62,053 nt of DNA. It comes from Polynucleobacter finlandensis (GTDB taxonomy: Bacteria; Pseudomonadota; Gammaproteobacteria; Burkholderiales; Burkholderiaceae). This document shows, in pieces, positions 1-7,559 of the stretch (position 1 is the first letter of the stretch; each line of letters opens with the position of its first letter). The position numbers and the translations under genes were made by a program. The stretch spans positions 1 through 62,053 of the forward strand of contig NZ_JACVPS010000016.1 of assembly GCF_018881755.1 (NCBI RefSeq), given 5' to 3'. Below the pieces are notes generated by a model, which did not search any database, was not told the DNA's origin, and saw only the letters and a program-made list of their open reading frames with translations.

Positions 1-431
1 ATAAGTAGTTGTTTAATGTATGAGCCTGATTTTGTTCCAATAGTTTTGCGTGATTTTTTAATAAGTTAGTTGCTACCTTTTGCGCCTGTAGTAAGTAGAT
101 TTTCGTTTCAGCAAAATGTTCTGGTGAAATACCATTTTGTTTTAACCAAGTACTTGTTTGGTTTTCGTTTTTGCGTGTTTGCTTTTGTATGCTGTAAGTT
201 AAATCGTCCATACATTTATTTAGTTAGCACCAAACAATACCTTCTTAAATCTGGCGCACTATTTGGTGCTTTTTGGTGTTTTTGGACAAATGCGTTTGAT
301 TGCGCTGTTTTGGTTGTCCATTTATAGCCTCTGAAGCTACTGTTTATATAGGTTTATGGAAAAGCAGGGTTTTTGTAGCAATAAAACCCTGCGTTTTGTT
401 AAACCCTACTTACAACAAATAGGAGCTATAA
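1..431. other. AT-rich stretch without a convincing gene
   Basis: This stretch is T-rich on the plus strand and has no open frame with a good start and ribosome binding site. The one long open frame (70-327) begins with TTG and encodes a low-complexity, Phe/Leu/Val-rich peptide that looks non-coding. The only structure I can support is the hairpin at 364-392 just upstream of the first gene. Nothing else is recognised. Confidence 0.5.
364..392 (+). terminator. Perfect 10-bp hairpin upstream of the small-gene cassette
   Basis: GCAGGGTTTT (364-373) pairs perfectly with AAAACCCTGC (383-392) across a 9-nt loop, and GTTTTGTT follows. It could be a weak intrinsic terminator for something entering from the left, or an RNA element in the 5' leader of the gene at 432. 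The 12-mer GCAGGGTTTTTG (364-375) recurs at 1390-1401, inside another hairpin at the other end of the cassette. Confidence 0.45.
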
Positions 432-872
432 ATGAGCGCATTAAACACACTAAAACTAACAGCAACTAAAAAGCCAACGCAAGTACCAAGCGTTGTACAG
501 CGTAGGACAAAGTTAGCAAAACGATTATGGGAACAGATTGAGTTAGCTAAAGCAGAACAAAACGGCACGAAGTTTTCCGTACCCAAGTTCCGTAGCTACA
601 CAGACAAAGAAAGTGGAGTACGCAAACAGATTGAAACAAACAAGCGATTAAAGAGTTGGGTATTTGTTGGTGACAATGGAAAGTTAGCTATTGCTGTTAG
701 ATACGGCGCAAAGATATTGGAGTTAGCAAAAGGCAAGTACGCTATTGAAGTAGCAAGCACTAACGATGTTGTACCTACATTACAAATCATTAAAACAGCA
801 GTTGAGGCTGGTGAGCTTGATGTTGCTATTGAAAATGCGTCATTAAAACTGCGTGAGGGTTTTGCTAAATGA
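432..872 (+). CDS. Hypothetical protein, DUF6641-like
   Basis: Protein of 146 aa, rich in Lys, Ala and Leu, with no signal peptide or membrane segment. The central YGAKILELAKGKYAIEV stretch and the C-terminal AVEAGELDVAI stretch resemble the small phage/island family annotated as DUF6641; this is recognition from memory, not a search. No biochemical function is known to me. The ATG at 432 has a good AGGAG at 421-425. The stop overlaps the ATG of the next small gene (ATGA), so the two are probably translationally coupled. Low GC and neighbours of the same style suggest horizontally acquired DNA. Confidence 0.7.
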   Translation: MSALNTLKLTATKKPTQVPSVVQRRTKLAKRLWEQIELAKAEQNGTKFSVPKFRSYTDKESGVRKQIETNKRLKSWVFVGDNGKLAIAVRYGAKILELAKGKYAIEVASTNDVVPTLQIIKTAVEAGELDVAIENASLKLREGFAK

Positions 873-1015
873 AACAGTACAGACTATGGGTGCGTATAAA
901 CAGTTTACAAACAGCCGATACGATTGTGTATGCGGAGAATGCTTACACAGCAAAACAGTTGGGTGAGCATATGTATGGTGTGGGTAATGTGTTGAACTAC
1001 ACAGAGGTGAGTTAA
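869..1015 (+). CDS. Small hypothetical protein (48 aa)
   Basis: A 48-codon frame starting MKQYRLWVRINSLQTADTIV and ending LNYTEVS. Its ATG overlaps the stop of the upstream gene by the ATGA arrangement typical of coupled genes, which is the main reason to believe it. The pattern of short beta-strand-like segments (YRLWVRI, DTIVYAEN) followed by a helix (YTAKQLGEHMYG) looks like a real small fold. Many phage and island proteins of this size have the same shape, but I do not recognise the family. Confidence 0.55.
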   Translation: MKQYRLWVRINSLQTADTIVYAENAYTAKQLGEHMYGVGNVLNYTEVS

Positions 1016-1020
1016 ATGTA

Positions 1021-1269
1021 GTGGGGGTTATGTTTTTTGTTTGGTTGCGTAAATACTGTATGCGCTTTTACGAGTTCACCCTACGCCCCATTAAACCCGT
1101 ACCCCCACTAACCCCCGCACAAGCACGGATAAAGGGGCTAAAGGGTGCTGTGGAGCGTGACAAGCAACAGCTACGCAATGAGAAAGATAGACAGCGACAA
1201 CAGCGTGATAACGAGAGTAGGCGCAAAGAGCAACAGCGTAAAAGCAATGCGCTAAAAACTTTTAAGTAA
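1021..1269 (+). CDS. Small basic hypothetical protein
   Basis: The open frame from GTG 1021 gives 82 aa, but the better starts are ATG 1030 or ATG 1060 (MRFYEFTLRPIKPVPPLTP). The product has a proline-rich N-terminal part followed by a highly charged Arg/Lys/Gln/Glu helix from about residue 40 on, probably a coiled coil. Proteins of this layout occur downstream of DUF6641-type genes in beta-proteobacterial prophages and islands; this is inference from resemblance. It is the third gene of the probable 432-1269 cassette. No function can be assigned. Confidence 0.5.
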   Translation: MGVMFFVWLRKYCMRFYEFTLRPIKPVPPLTPAQARIKGLKGAVERDKQQLRNEKDRQRQQRDNESRRKEQQRKSNALKTFK

Positions 1270-1377
1270 GAATCACGCCGAAAACGCTGGGTTTATAGCG
1301 AAATATATGTAGAAAATAAAAATGCTGGAAGACGAATGAGAGGCATAGCTAAAATACTTTTTACAAGCAGAGGGTGG

Positions 1378-1414
1378 GTTTAAGTAAACGCAGGGTTTTT
1401 GCTTTTACTTAAAC
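1378..1414. repeat. 11-bp inverted repeat (hairpin)
   Basis: GTTTAAGTAAA (1378-1388) is perfectly complementary to TTTACTTAAAC (1404-1414). The 15-nt loop contains the GCAGGGTTTTTG 12-mer also found at 364-375. It lies about 110 bp after the last small gene and may be a bidirectional terminator or a recombination or replication signal of the element. Confidence 0.5.
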
Positions 1415-1504
1415 ACTTTTACAACACACCACATAAAAAATAATCCTCTGCGCTGTCATCCACGCTTGCTACAAAATATTTTTACTGTGTAAGTTTTTTA
1501 GAGT

Positions 1505-1528
1505 CACTGTGTCACACACTGTGTCACG
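1505..1528. repeat. Tandem 12-bp repeat (iteron-like)
   Basis: CACTGTGTCAC occurs at 1505-1515 and again at 1517-1527, a 12-bp period. It lies about 60 bp inside the tRNA-Phe border fragment. Short direct repeats next to an attachment site are typical of integrase arm-type or replication-protein sites; that role is inference. Confidence 0.5.
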
Positions 1529-1585
1529 CTCCACTTTGCTATCGCCCTGCGAAGCATATAAACATTGGGCTTTTGACTACCGTAG

Positions 1586-1628
1586 GAGTATTTTCAATCC
1601 TCTGCTCTACCGACTGAGCTACCAGGCC
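1586..1628 (-). pseudogene. tRNA-Phe 5' half (truncated tRNA)
   Basis: Read on the minus strand from 1628, the sequence matches a tRNA-Phe acceptor strand (GGCCTGG), D arm (GCTCAGTCGGTAGAGC) and anticodon arm with loop TTGAAAA (1597 to 1591, anticodon GAA). The 3' anticodon strand has one mismatch (TACTC against GAGGA). Beyond it there is no T arm (no GTTCGATTC) and no 3' acceptor strand, so this is not a functional tRNA. It abuts the core gene at 1676 on its 5' side and the AT-rich small-gene segment on its 3' side, as expected for the edge of an integrated element. Confidence 0.75.
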
Positions 1629-1675
1629 AAGACTTGGAATTATAAATGAAACTGCATTCCAGGCTGAAAAATGGT

Positions 1676-3919
1676 CTAACAGACCGTAGCTGCCATTCTG
1701 GCTCGAGCCGCATGCAATTTTCTATAGCTGTCGATCATGCGGTGGTGCCTGTCGAGACCCTCCAGTTTTATGCTGGTTGGCGTCAAGCCGAAGAAGCGTA
1801 TGCTGCCGTCCACTGAGCCCATTACGGCGTCCATTCGAGTATCGCCAAACATCCGGCAGAAGTTGACTGCGTAGTCATCGATCTCTAAATCATCGTCTAG
1901 TAGAACTTCTAGCACTACATTCAAGGCTTGATAAAACAATCCGCGCTCGACCGTATTGTCGTTATATTGAAGGAAGGTGCCCACTAACTCATGCGCCTCT
2001 TCATGTTGTTTCAAAACAAGATGTATCAACAGCTTTAGCTCCAGAACTGTTAGCTGCCCCCAAACCGTGTTCTCGTCAAACTCAATACCAATTAATGTAG
2101 CGATATCGCCGTACTCATCCAACTCGTTATTTTCTAAGCGCTCAAGCAACGCGCCTAGCTTTGCATCATCCAGAGAATGCAAGTTCAAAATGTCACTACG
2201 GAATAGTAGTGCCTTGTTGGTGTTATCCCAGATCAGATCTTCTATTGGATAAACCTCGGAATAGCCCGGCACCAAGATCCGACATGCTGTCGCGCCTAAT
2301 TGGTCATACACCGCGACGTAAGCTTCTTTGCCCATGGCTTTCAGAATGCCAAACAAAGTTGTAGCTTCCTCGGCATTGGCGTTTTCACCTTTGCTAGAGA
2401 AGTCCCACTCAACAAATTCGTAATCAGATTTTGCGCTGAAAAAACGCCATGACACAATGCCACTGGAATCAATAAAGTGTTCAACAAAGTTATTTGGCTC
2501 CGTTACCGCTTCACTTGCAAAAGTGGGTGGAGGTAAATCATTGAGACCTTCTAAACTGCGCCCTTGTAATAATTCAGTCAAACTGCGTTCGAGCGCCACT
2601 TCTAAACTCGGGTGCGCGCCGAAGGATGCAAACACACCACCTGTTCGCGGATTCATTAAGGTGACACACATCACCGGATAGACCCCACCCAGCGAGGCAT
2701 CCTTTACCAGCACCGGAAAGCCCTGCTCTTCCAGTCCCTGTATGCCCGCCAGAATACTGGGGTATTTCGCCAACACTTCCTGCGGCACATCCGGCAAGGC
2801 GATTTCGCGTTCTAAAATTTCGCGTTTGACAGCCCGCTCAAAAATCTCCGACAAACATTGCACTTGTGCTTCTGCCAGCGTATTGCCAGCACTCATGCCG
2901 TTGCTGACGTAAAGATTTTCGATGAGGTTAGATGGAAAATAAATGGTCTCTCCATCTGACTGGCGCACATACGGCAATGAACAAATGCCGCGCTCTACAT
3001 TTCCAGAATTGGTGTCGATCAGATGTGAGGCACGCAAATCGCCATCGGGATTAAAAATTTTCAGACAATACTCATCCAGAATTTCTGTCGGCAGTCTATC
3101 TTTAGGGCCTGGCTTGAACCAGCGTTCGTTCGGGTAATGCACAAACGCTGCATTAGCGATGTCATCACCCCAAAATGCACCGGCATAGAAATGATTATTG
3201 CTCAGTCGCTCGATATACTCGCCCAGGGCCGATGCCAATGCGCTTTCTTTTGTTGACCCCTTCCCATTGGTAAAACACATGGGCGAATGCGCATCACGGA
3301 TATGCAAAGACCACACATTGGGAATGAGATTGCGCCATGAAGCAATTTCAATCTTAATGCCAAGATTTGCCAACAAGCCTGACATATTGGCAATCGTTTC
3401 CTCTAGTGGCAAATCCTTGCCCACAATATAAGTACTAACATCAGAAGTCGGCTTCAAGGTCAACAAGGTCTGCGCATCGAGGTCCAGATTCTCTACCTCT
3501 TCAATGAGAAACTCCGGCCCAGCTTGCACTACCTTTTTAACCGTACAACGGTCAATAGAGCGCAAAATGCCCTGGCGGTCTGTGGCAGAGATGTCCTCAG
3601 GCAGCTCGACCTGAATCTTGAAAATCTGCTGATAGCGGTTTTCCGGATCAATAATATTATTCTGTGAGAGGCGGATATTTTCGGTGGAAATATTACGCGT
3701 GTCGCAGTACAGCTTCACAAAATACGCTGCGCACAATGCTGATGAAGCCAGAAAGTAATCAAATGGGCCAGGAGCCGAGCCATCACCCTTATATCGGATA
3801 GGCTGGTCTGCAATTACTGTGAAGTCATCAAACTTGGCTTCAAGACGTAGCTTATCGAGAAAGTTGACCTTAATTTCCATGGGGATCATTCCGAAAATGG
3901 TGTGGGCGCTATTATCCAT
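1676..3919 (-). CDS. ycaO: OsmC-like/YcaO domain fusion protein
   Basis: A 747-aa protein with three parts. The N-terminal ~140 residues resemble an OsmC fold (PGPFDYFLASSALCAAYF, with the Cys). Residues ~190-575 are the YcaO ATP-dependent amide-activating domain (GKGSTKESALASALGEYIER, then NGMSAGNTLAEAQVQCLSEIFER). The C-terminal ~170 residues are helical and resemble the extension of E. coli YcaO. YcaO of this type is linked to RimO-dependent methylthiolation of ribosomal protein S12; the exact reaction is unsettled. E. coli YcaO (about 586 aa) lacks the OsmC part. The true start may be the ATG at 3880 (MEIKVNFLDKLR), which removes 13 residues. It follows ntrX on the same strand after 66 bp. 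Confidence 0.85.
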   Translation of the reverse strand: MDNSAHTIFGMIPMEIKVNFLDKLRLEAKFDDFTVIADQPIRYKGDGSAPGPFDYFLASSALCAAYFVKLYCDTRNISTENIRLSQNNIIDPENRYQQIFKIQVELPEDISATDRQGILRSIDRCTVKKVVQAGPEFLIEEVENLDLDAQTLLTLKPTSDVSTYIVGKDLPLEETIANMSGLLANLGIKIEIASWRNLIPNVWSLHIRDAHSPMCFTNGKGSTKESALASALGEYIERLSNNHFYAGAFWGDDIANAAFVHYPNERWFKPGPKDRLPTEILDEYCLKIFNPDGDLRASHLIDTNSGNVERGICSLPYVRQSDGETIYFPSNLIENLYVSNGMSAGNTLAEAQVQCLSEIFERAVKREILEREIALPDVPQEVLAKYPSILAGIQGLEEQGFPVLVKDASLGGVYPVMCVTLMNPRTGGVFASFGAHPSLEVALERSLTELLQGRSLEGLNDLPPPTFASEAVTEPNNFVEHFIDSSGIVSWRFFSAKSDYEFVEWDFSSKGENANAEEATTLFGILKAMGKEAYVAVYDQLGATACRILVPGYSEVYPIEDLIWDNTNKALLFRSDILNLHSLDDAKLGALLERLENNELDEYGDIATLIGIEFDENTVWGQLTVLELKLLIHLVLKQHEEAHELVGTFLQYNDNTVERGLFYQALNVVLEVLLDDDLEIDDYAVNFCRMFGDTRMDAVMGSVDGSIRFFGLTPTSIKLEGLDRHHRMIDSYRKLHAARARMAATVC

Positions 3920-3985
3920 CGCAACGCCGATACCGTGTAATGCATCGACGATTTCAACAAACGCTAACTTAACAGGCTGAAGGCC

Positions 3986-4669
3986 TTATTGCTCACTCTT
4001 GTTGCGTGATGTATCAATACCCAAAGCCTTGAGCTTACGATAGAGGTGAGTTCTCTCTAGGCCGGTGTATTCAGAAATCTTTGTCATACTTCCACCCATG
4101 ATTTGCATCTGATGCTCAAAATAGGCTTTCTCAAAGAGGTCTCTTGCCTCGCGCAAAGGCAGGTCATAGAAAGTCTTAGCGATGCCGCTAATGTACTCAC
4201 CCTCTTGAGGCGCCGGAGCTTGCCCTGTGGCCACCGTCTTTGGAGCAACGCTGTTGGCTACCAAGGGCTGAGCTACGCGACCCTCTTCGGGCTCTACATA
4301 TTTTGGAGAGCTCTCGAGTGCCTTGGCAACGGTCTTGAGGAGTTTTTGTAAGGCAATCGGCTTCTCTAAAAAGTTCAGGGCCCCGATACGGGTTGCCTCA
4401 ACAGCGGTATCGATCGTTGCATGCCCAGACATCATGACTACGGGCATTGTGAGCTGTCCAGTCTTAGACCACTCTTTTAATAAAGTAATGCCGTCTGTTT
4501 CTGGCATCCAAATGTCGAGTAACACCAAATCAGGTCGCATTTGCTCGCGAATCGTTCTTGCTTGAACCGCACTCTCCGCAGCGTAAACAGTATGGCCTTC
4601 ATCGGTGAGGATTTCATTAAGAAGCTCACGAATACCCATCTCGTCATCAACCACCAAAATACTAGCCAT
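3986..4669 (-). CDS. ntrX: NtrX-like response regulator lacking the AAA+ domain
   Basis: A 227-aa regulator. Residues ~1-120 are a receiver domain with acidic pocket D8/D9, phospho-acceptor D52 (LVLLDIWMPETDG) and the conserved Lys in LNFLEKPI. A ~45-residue linker follows, then a Fis-type helix-turn-helix at ~175-220 (MTKISEYTGLERTHLYRKLKALGI). Canonical NtrX is about twice as long and carries a sigma-54-interacting AAA+ ATPase domain between these two; here it is absent, so sigma-54 activation is unlikely. It is probably a DNA-binding switch controlled by the NtrY-type kinase encoded 2 bp upstream. The two genes are co-transcribed and almost certainly a cognate pair. Confidence 0.85.
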   Translation of the reverse strand: MASILVVDDEMGIRELLNEILTDEGHTVYAAESAVQARTIREQMRPDLVLLDIWMPETDGITLLKEWSKTGQLTMPVVMMSGHATIDTAVEATRIGALNFLEKPIALQKLLKTVAKALESSPKYVEPEEGRVAQPLVANSVAPKTVATGQAPAPQEGEYISGIAKTFYDLPLREARDLFEKAYFEHQMQIMGGSMTKISEYTGLERTHLYRKLKALGIDTSRNKSEQ

Positions 4670-4671
4670 TC

Positions 4672-6981
4672 CTACGCCGCCTCTTTTGCTAGGTTCATAA
4701 ACAAAATTGAAACTTGTGCACCGATCACTTCTTCTCCCTGCATGCGATTCCGAATTTCTATTTTGGCAGAATGATCATCAATGATTTTTTTCACTACCGC
4801 CAAACCTAAACCGGTTCCCTTACTCTTGGTTGTAACATAAGGCTCGAAAGCTCTTGCCAATATCTTAGCTGGAAATCCAGATCCCGAGTCACTTATTGTT
4901 AATCGCACCGCATTTTGTTGAATGCCGTTGAGTTCGCCATAGGGCACTAGCTCTGTTTTCACTACAACTGGCTCACTTTGATGGGTGCCTTCTGATGTGG
5001 CATCCTGAGCATTCTGCAATAAATTATGTATCACCTGGCGCAACTGAGTTGAGTCTCCCATGATGTCTGGGCAATTAACATCCAGCAGGGTACGTAAGGG
5101 GCTGCCCTCGTATAAACCTAAAATTTCTTGTGTCAAAACATTGATAGAAACGGGCTTTAACTGTGGGCTAGGTGTCTTAGCAAAGTCCCTAAAGTCATTC
5201 ACCATCTGTTTCATAGCTTGCACTTGACCAATAATGGTCTCAGTACTGCGATTCATCATTTCTTCTTGCTCTGGGCTAAGCGTGCCAGCGAGCTTATGTT
5301 GCAATCTTTCGGCTGACAACTGAATGGGGGTAAGAGGATTCTTAATCTCGTGCGCCAGGCGCCTTGCTACCTCACTCCAGGCGATAGAGCGCTGCGCACT
5401 CACTACGTCTGTAATGTCATCAAACACCACCATGCGAAGATCGGTTGTTAACTCTGTTCCTCGCACAAATAAGGTAACCCCCAACTCATTCTCAAATTCA
5501 TTGGTTGTGTGTAATTGAATTTGCTTTTGCCAGACCGCAGTCTCTTTATGTTGACTTTGTGTGACGCCCTCTGTAACCGCAAGCTTCATGGTTGCAAAAC
5601 CATCTTTTAAGGCCTGCTCAAACTCCATTAATGCAGGAATCTTGCTAAGGGCTTGGCCATCTAGCTTCGTGAGGTCCTGGCCAAAAATACGATCTGCACC
5701 AGCATTACTAGAAACTACATTAAAAGCTTTATCGAAAATGCAAACACCTGCAGTAAGGTTGCCAAGAACGGTTTCTAAAAAGGTTTTGGATTCCTGCAGC
5801 GAAGTGCGGGTATCGGCCAGTTGCCGCGTCATGACATTAAATTGACGCGTGAGCATGCCGAGCTCATCGCCCGTATCCAACTCTGGCTTAGGCGATAAAT
5901 CGCCCTGCGCAACAGCTTGGGTGCCTTTGAGCAACATCAGCAAGGGTCTCGCTAATTGCCGCCCCAATATCAGCGCCAAGGTCACCGCTACAAACAAAGC
6001 AAAAAAGAGTGTCAGGGTAAGTGTGCCAACGAACATTTTGCGCAAACCTGTGCGCCCCAAGGACTTCTCTTGATAATCACTATAAGCTGCCTGAACTGCC
6101 AGGGTATTTTTAGTAATTCCCTCAGGAACTGACTTCACCAGCTGTAAATACCAAAGTTCTTTTTGATATTGAACATTTAGGCCAAAGCCACGACCTGCTA
6201 ACGAGCGCTCTTTTGCTAGGGGAATCACAGCGCGTAAGCGATATTGTTGCGGTTCGGTTGTATTGAGTGGCTCATCAATAAAACCAGCGCCATTCACTTT
6301 AGTAGCCTGGCTCATTACCTCTGGGCTTGGTGGAGGGGAAGGGGCAAGCAAAGCGCCAGATGCGGCAGTAGCCACAACCATTTGCCGCCCATCAAAAATG
6401 GTGATCTCTTGAATACCAAATTGGTCGCGCAGGCGTGACAACAAGAGCGTCAGCTCTGCGGGGCTGGCTTGATTTGGCAAGGCCTGAATTTGGTTTGCAA
6501 CAATGCGGCCCTCATCCTGCAGCTCTTGCAGGGAAGCGCCCAAAGTGGCACGCCCAAGCTCTAAGCCAGCCTCTAAAGCAGATTCGACTTGAACGTCGAA
6601 CCAAGTTTCAATACTTCTTGAAACAAACTGCAAAGAAACGCCATAGAGAATTAATCCTGGAACAACACCAACCAAAGCAAAAATCATGGCTAATTTAGCA
6701 ATCAAGCGCGTACCAAAGCGTCCTTTATGCCAACGAATCGCAATCACGACAACCAAGGTCAAAATGACTAGCGCGAGGCAGATACCAATCACTACGTTAG
6801 CTGCGTAAAGCCAAATAAAATAGTTATCGAAGAATTCTGTATTGGAAGAAGCAATCGACAGCATGATGAGCAACAGTAGAGCAAAAGCACCAATGAATGT
6901 GGCGGCAATAGGAAGCGCCCGATTTTTCCATACTTCTTTTTGGAAAAACTGAGACTGAAAGAGCGCGCTAGGGTTGATCAT
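4672..6981 (-). CDS. ntrY: NtrY-like membrane sensor histidine kinase
   Basis: A 769-aa kinase. Three N-terminal hydrophobic segments (about residues 22-115) are followed by a periplasmic sensor region, a further membrane segment near 315-340, and a HAMP linker (ARPLLMLLKGTQAVAQGDLS). A PAS-like region (ETVLGNLTAGVCIFDKAFNV) precedes the HisKA motif LAHEIKNPLTP with H544. The C-terminal ATPase has an N-box (LRQVIHNLLQNAQDA) and the GTGLGL loop. This is the NtrY architecture, a family implicated in nitrogen or redox responses; the ligand here is unknown. The ATG overlaps the DUF4390 gene stop by 4 bp, and the cognate regulator follows immediately. Confidence 0.9.
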   Translation of the reverse strand: MINPSALFQSQFFQKEVWKNRALPIAATFIGAFALLLLIMLSIASSNTEFFDNYFIWLYAANVVIGICLALVILTLVVVIAIRWHKGRFGTRLIAKLAMIFALVGVVPGLILYGVSLQFVSRSIETWFDVQVESALEAGLELGRATLGASLQELQDEGRIVANQIQALPNQASPAELTLLLSRLRDQFGIQEITIFDGRQMVVATAASGALLAPSPPPSPEVMSQATKVNGAGFIDEPLNTTEPQQYRLRAVIPLAKERSLAGRGFGLNVQYQKELWYLQLVKSVPEGITKNTLAVQAAYSDYQEKSLGRTGLRKMFVGTLTLTLFFALFVAVTLALILGRQLARPLLMLLKGTQAVAQGDLSPKPELDTGDELGMLTRQFNVMTRQLADTRTSLQESKTFLETVLGNLTAGVCIFDKAFNVVSSNAGADRIFGQDLTKLDGQALSKIPALMEFEQALKDGFATMKLAVTEGVTQSQHKETAVWQKQIQLHTTNEFENELGVTLFVRGTELTTDLRMVVFDDITDVVSAQRSIAWSEVARRLAHEIKNPLTPIQLSAERLQHKLAGTLSPEQEEMMNRSTETIIGQVQAMKQMVNDFRDFAKTPSPQLKPVSINVLTQEILGLYEGSPLRTLLDVNCPDIMGDSTQLRQVIHNLLQNAQDATSEGTHQSEPVVVKTELVPYGELNGIQQNAVRLTISDSGSGFPAKILARAFEPYVTTKSKGTGLGLAVVKKIIDDHSAKIEIRNRMQGEEVIGAQVSILFMNLAKEAA

Positions 6982-7559
6982 CGCTTAATCAGATTGGTGC
7001 CATTTGGTAAAAATGGAAAATGCAACCAATTGCTTGAAACATTCCAGTCACGATTATTTAATGCGTTTACTTGAAATGGTTTTGGTAGCTTGCTCAGATC
7101 TAAGGTCATACGCAATCCTGCGATATAGGATTTGGCAGGATCAATTTGGTTGTTGTCGATAACGCGCCAACCCCCGATGCTACCAATGGCTTGCAAAGCC
7201 TCCGAGATTGTCTTTGCAGAAAAGGTAAAGCCTTCCGAGGCAATGCGATATTGCTGTGTTAAAGGCTGATAAGAAAGTCGGGTTTGTCTTTGCGCACTTG
7301 CTGGCTTCTCTTCAAACCAATACCAGCGCGAACGGGTCAGCTCAAACTCTGTCTGAAAATAAAGCACCACTCCTTTTTGAACGGCGTCTTCCAACCCGGG
7401 GGATAACTCAATCTGAAGCGCAGCATTTAAAAGCCAGTCGTTGTCCGACCGCTCTAACTCTACGGATGTAATTTTGATGCCCTCTGCGCTAGCTGCAACA
7501 GAAAAAACGTTCAGCGCAAACAAGCAACAGAAAATGAGTTGTTTAATTCTTTGGCTCAT
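6978..7559 (-). CDS. DUF4390 family secreted protein
   Basis: A 193-aa protein with a typical Sec signal peptide (MSQRIKQLIFCCLFALNVFS, cleavage probably after AASA). The mature part is beta-rich, with stretches such as LNAALQIELSPGLEDAVQKG and LYFQTEFELTRSRWYWFEE, the pattern I associate with DUF4390. The family typically sits between rsmB and an NtrY-type kinase in beta-proteobacteria, as here. ATGA overlaps link it to rsmB upstream and ntrY downstream, so it may be a periplasmic partner of the sensor; that is inference from context. Confidence 0.8.
   Translation of the reverse strand: MSQRIKQLIFCCLFALNVFSVAASAEGIKITSVELERSDNDWLLNAALQIELSPGLEDAVQKGVVLYFQTEFELTRSRWYWFEEKPASAQRQTRLSYQPLTQQYRIASEGFTFSAKTISEALQAIGSIGGWRVIDNNQIDPAKSYIAGLRMTLDLSKLPKPFQVNALNNRDWNVSSNWLHFPFLPNGTNLIKR

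Noticed and set aside
70..327. 85-aa open frame near the left edge
   Set aside because: TTG start, no ribosome binding site, and Phe/Val/Leu-rich composition from a T-rich strand; it does not look like a protein.
1442..1605. AATCCTCTGC at 1442-1451 repeated in the tRNA-Phe fragment at 1596-1605
   Set aside because: A 10-bp match in AT-rich DNA without further extension is too short to call an attachment-site repeat.
1300..1628. tRNA-Phe interrupted by a group I intron
   Set aside because: I looked leftward for the 3' half (T arm and acceptor strand) down to about 1270 and did not find it, so truncation is the better explanation.
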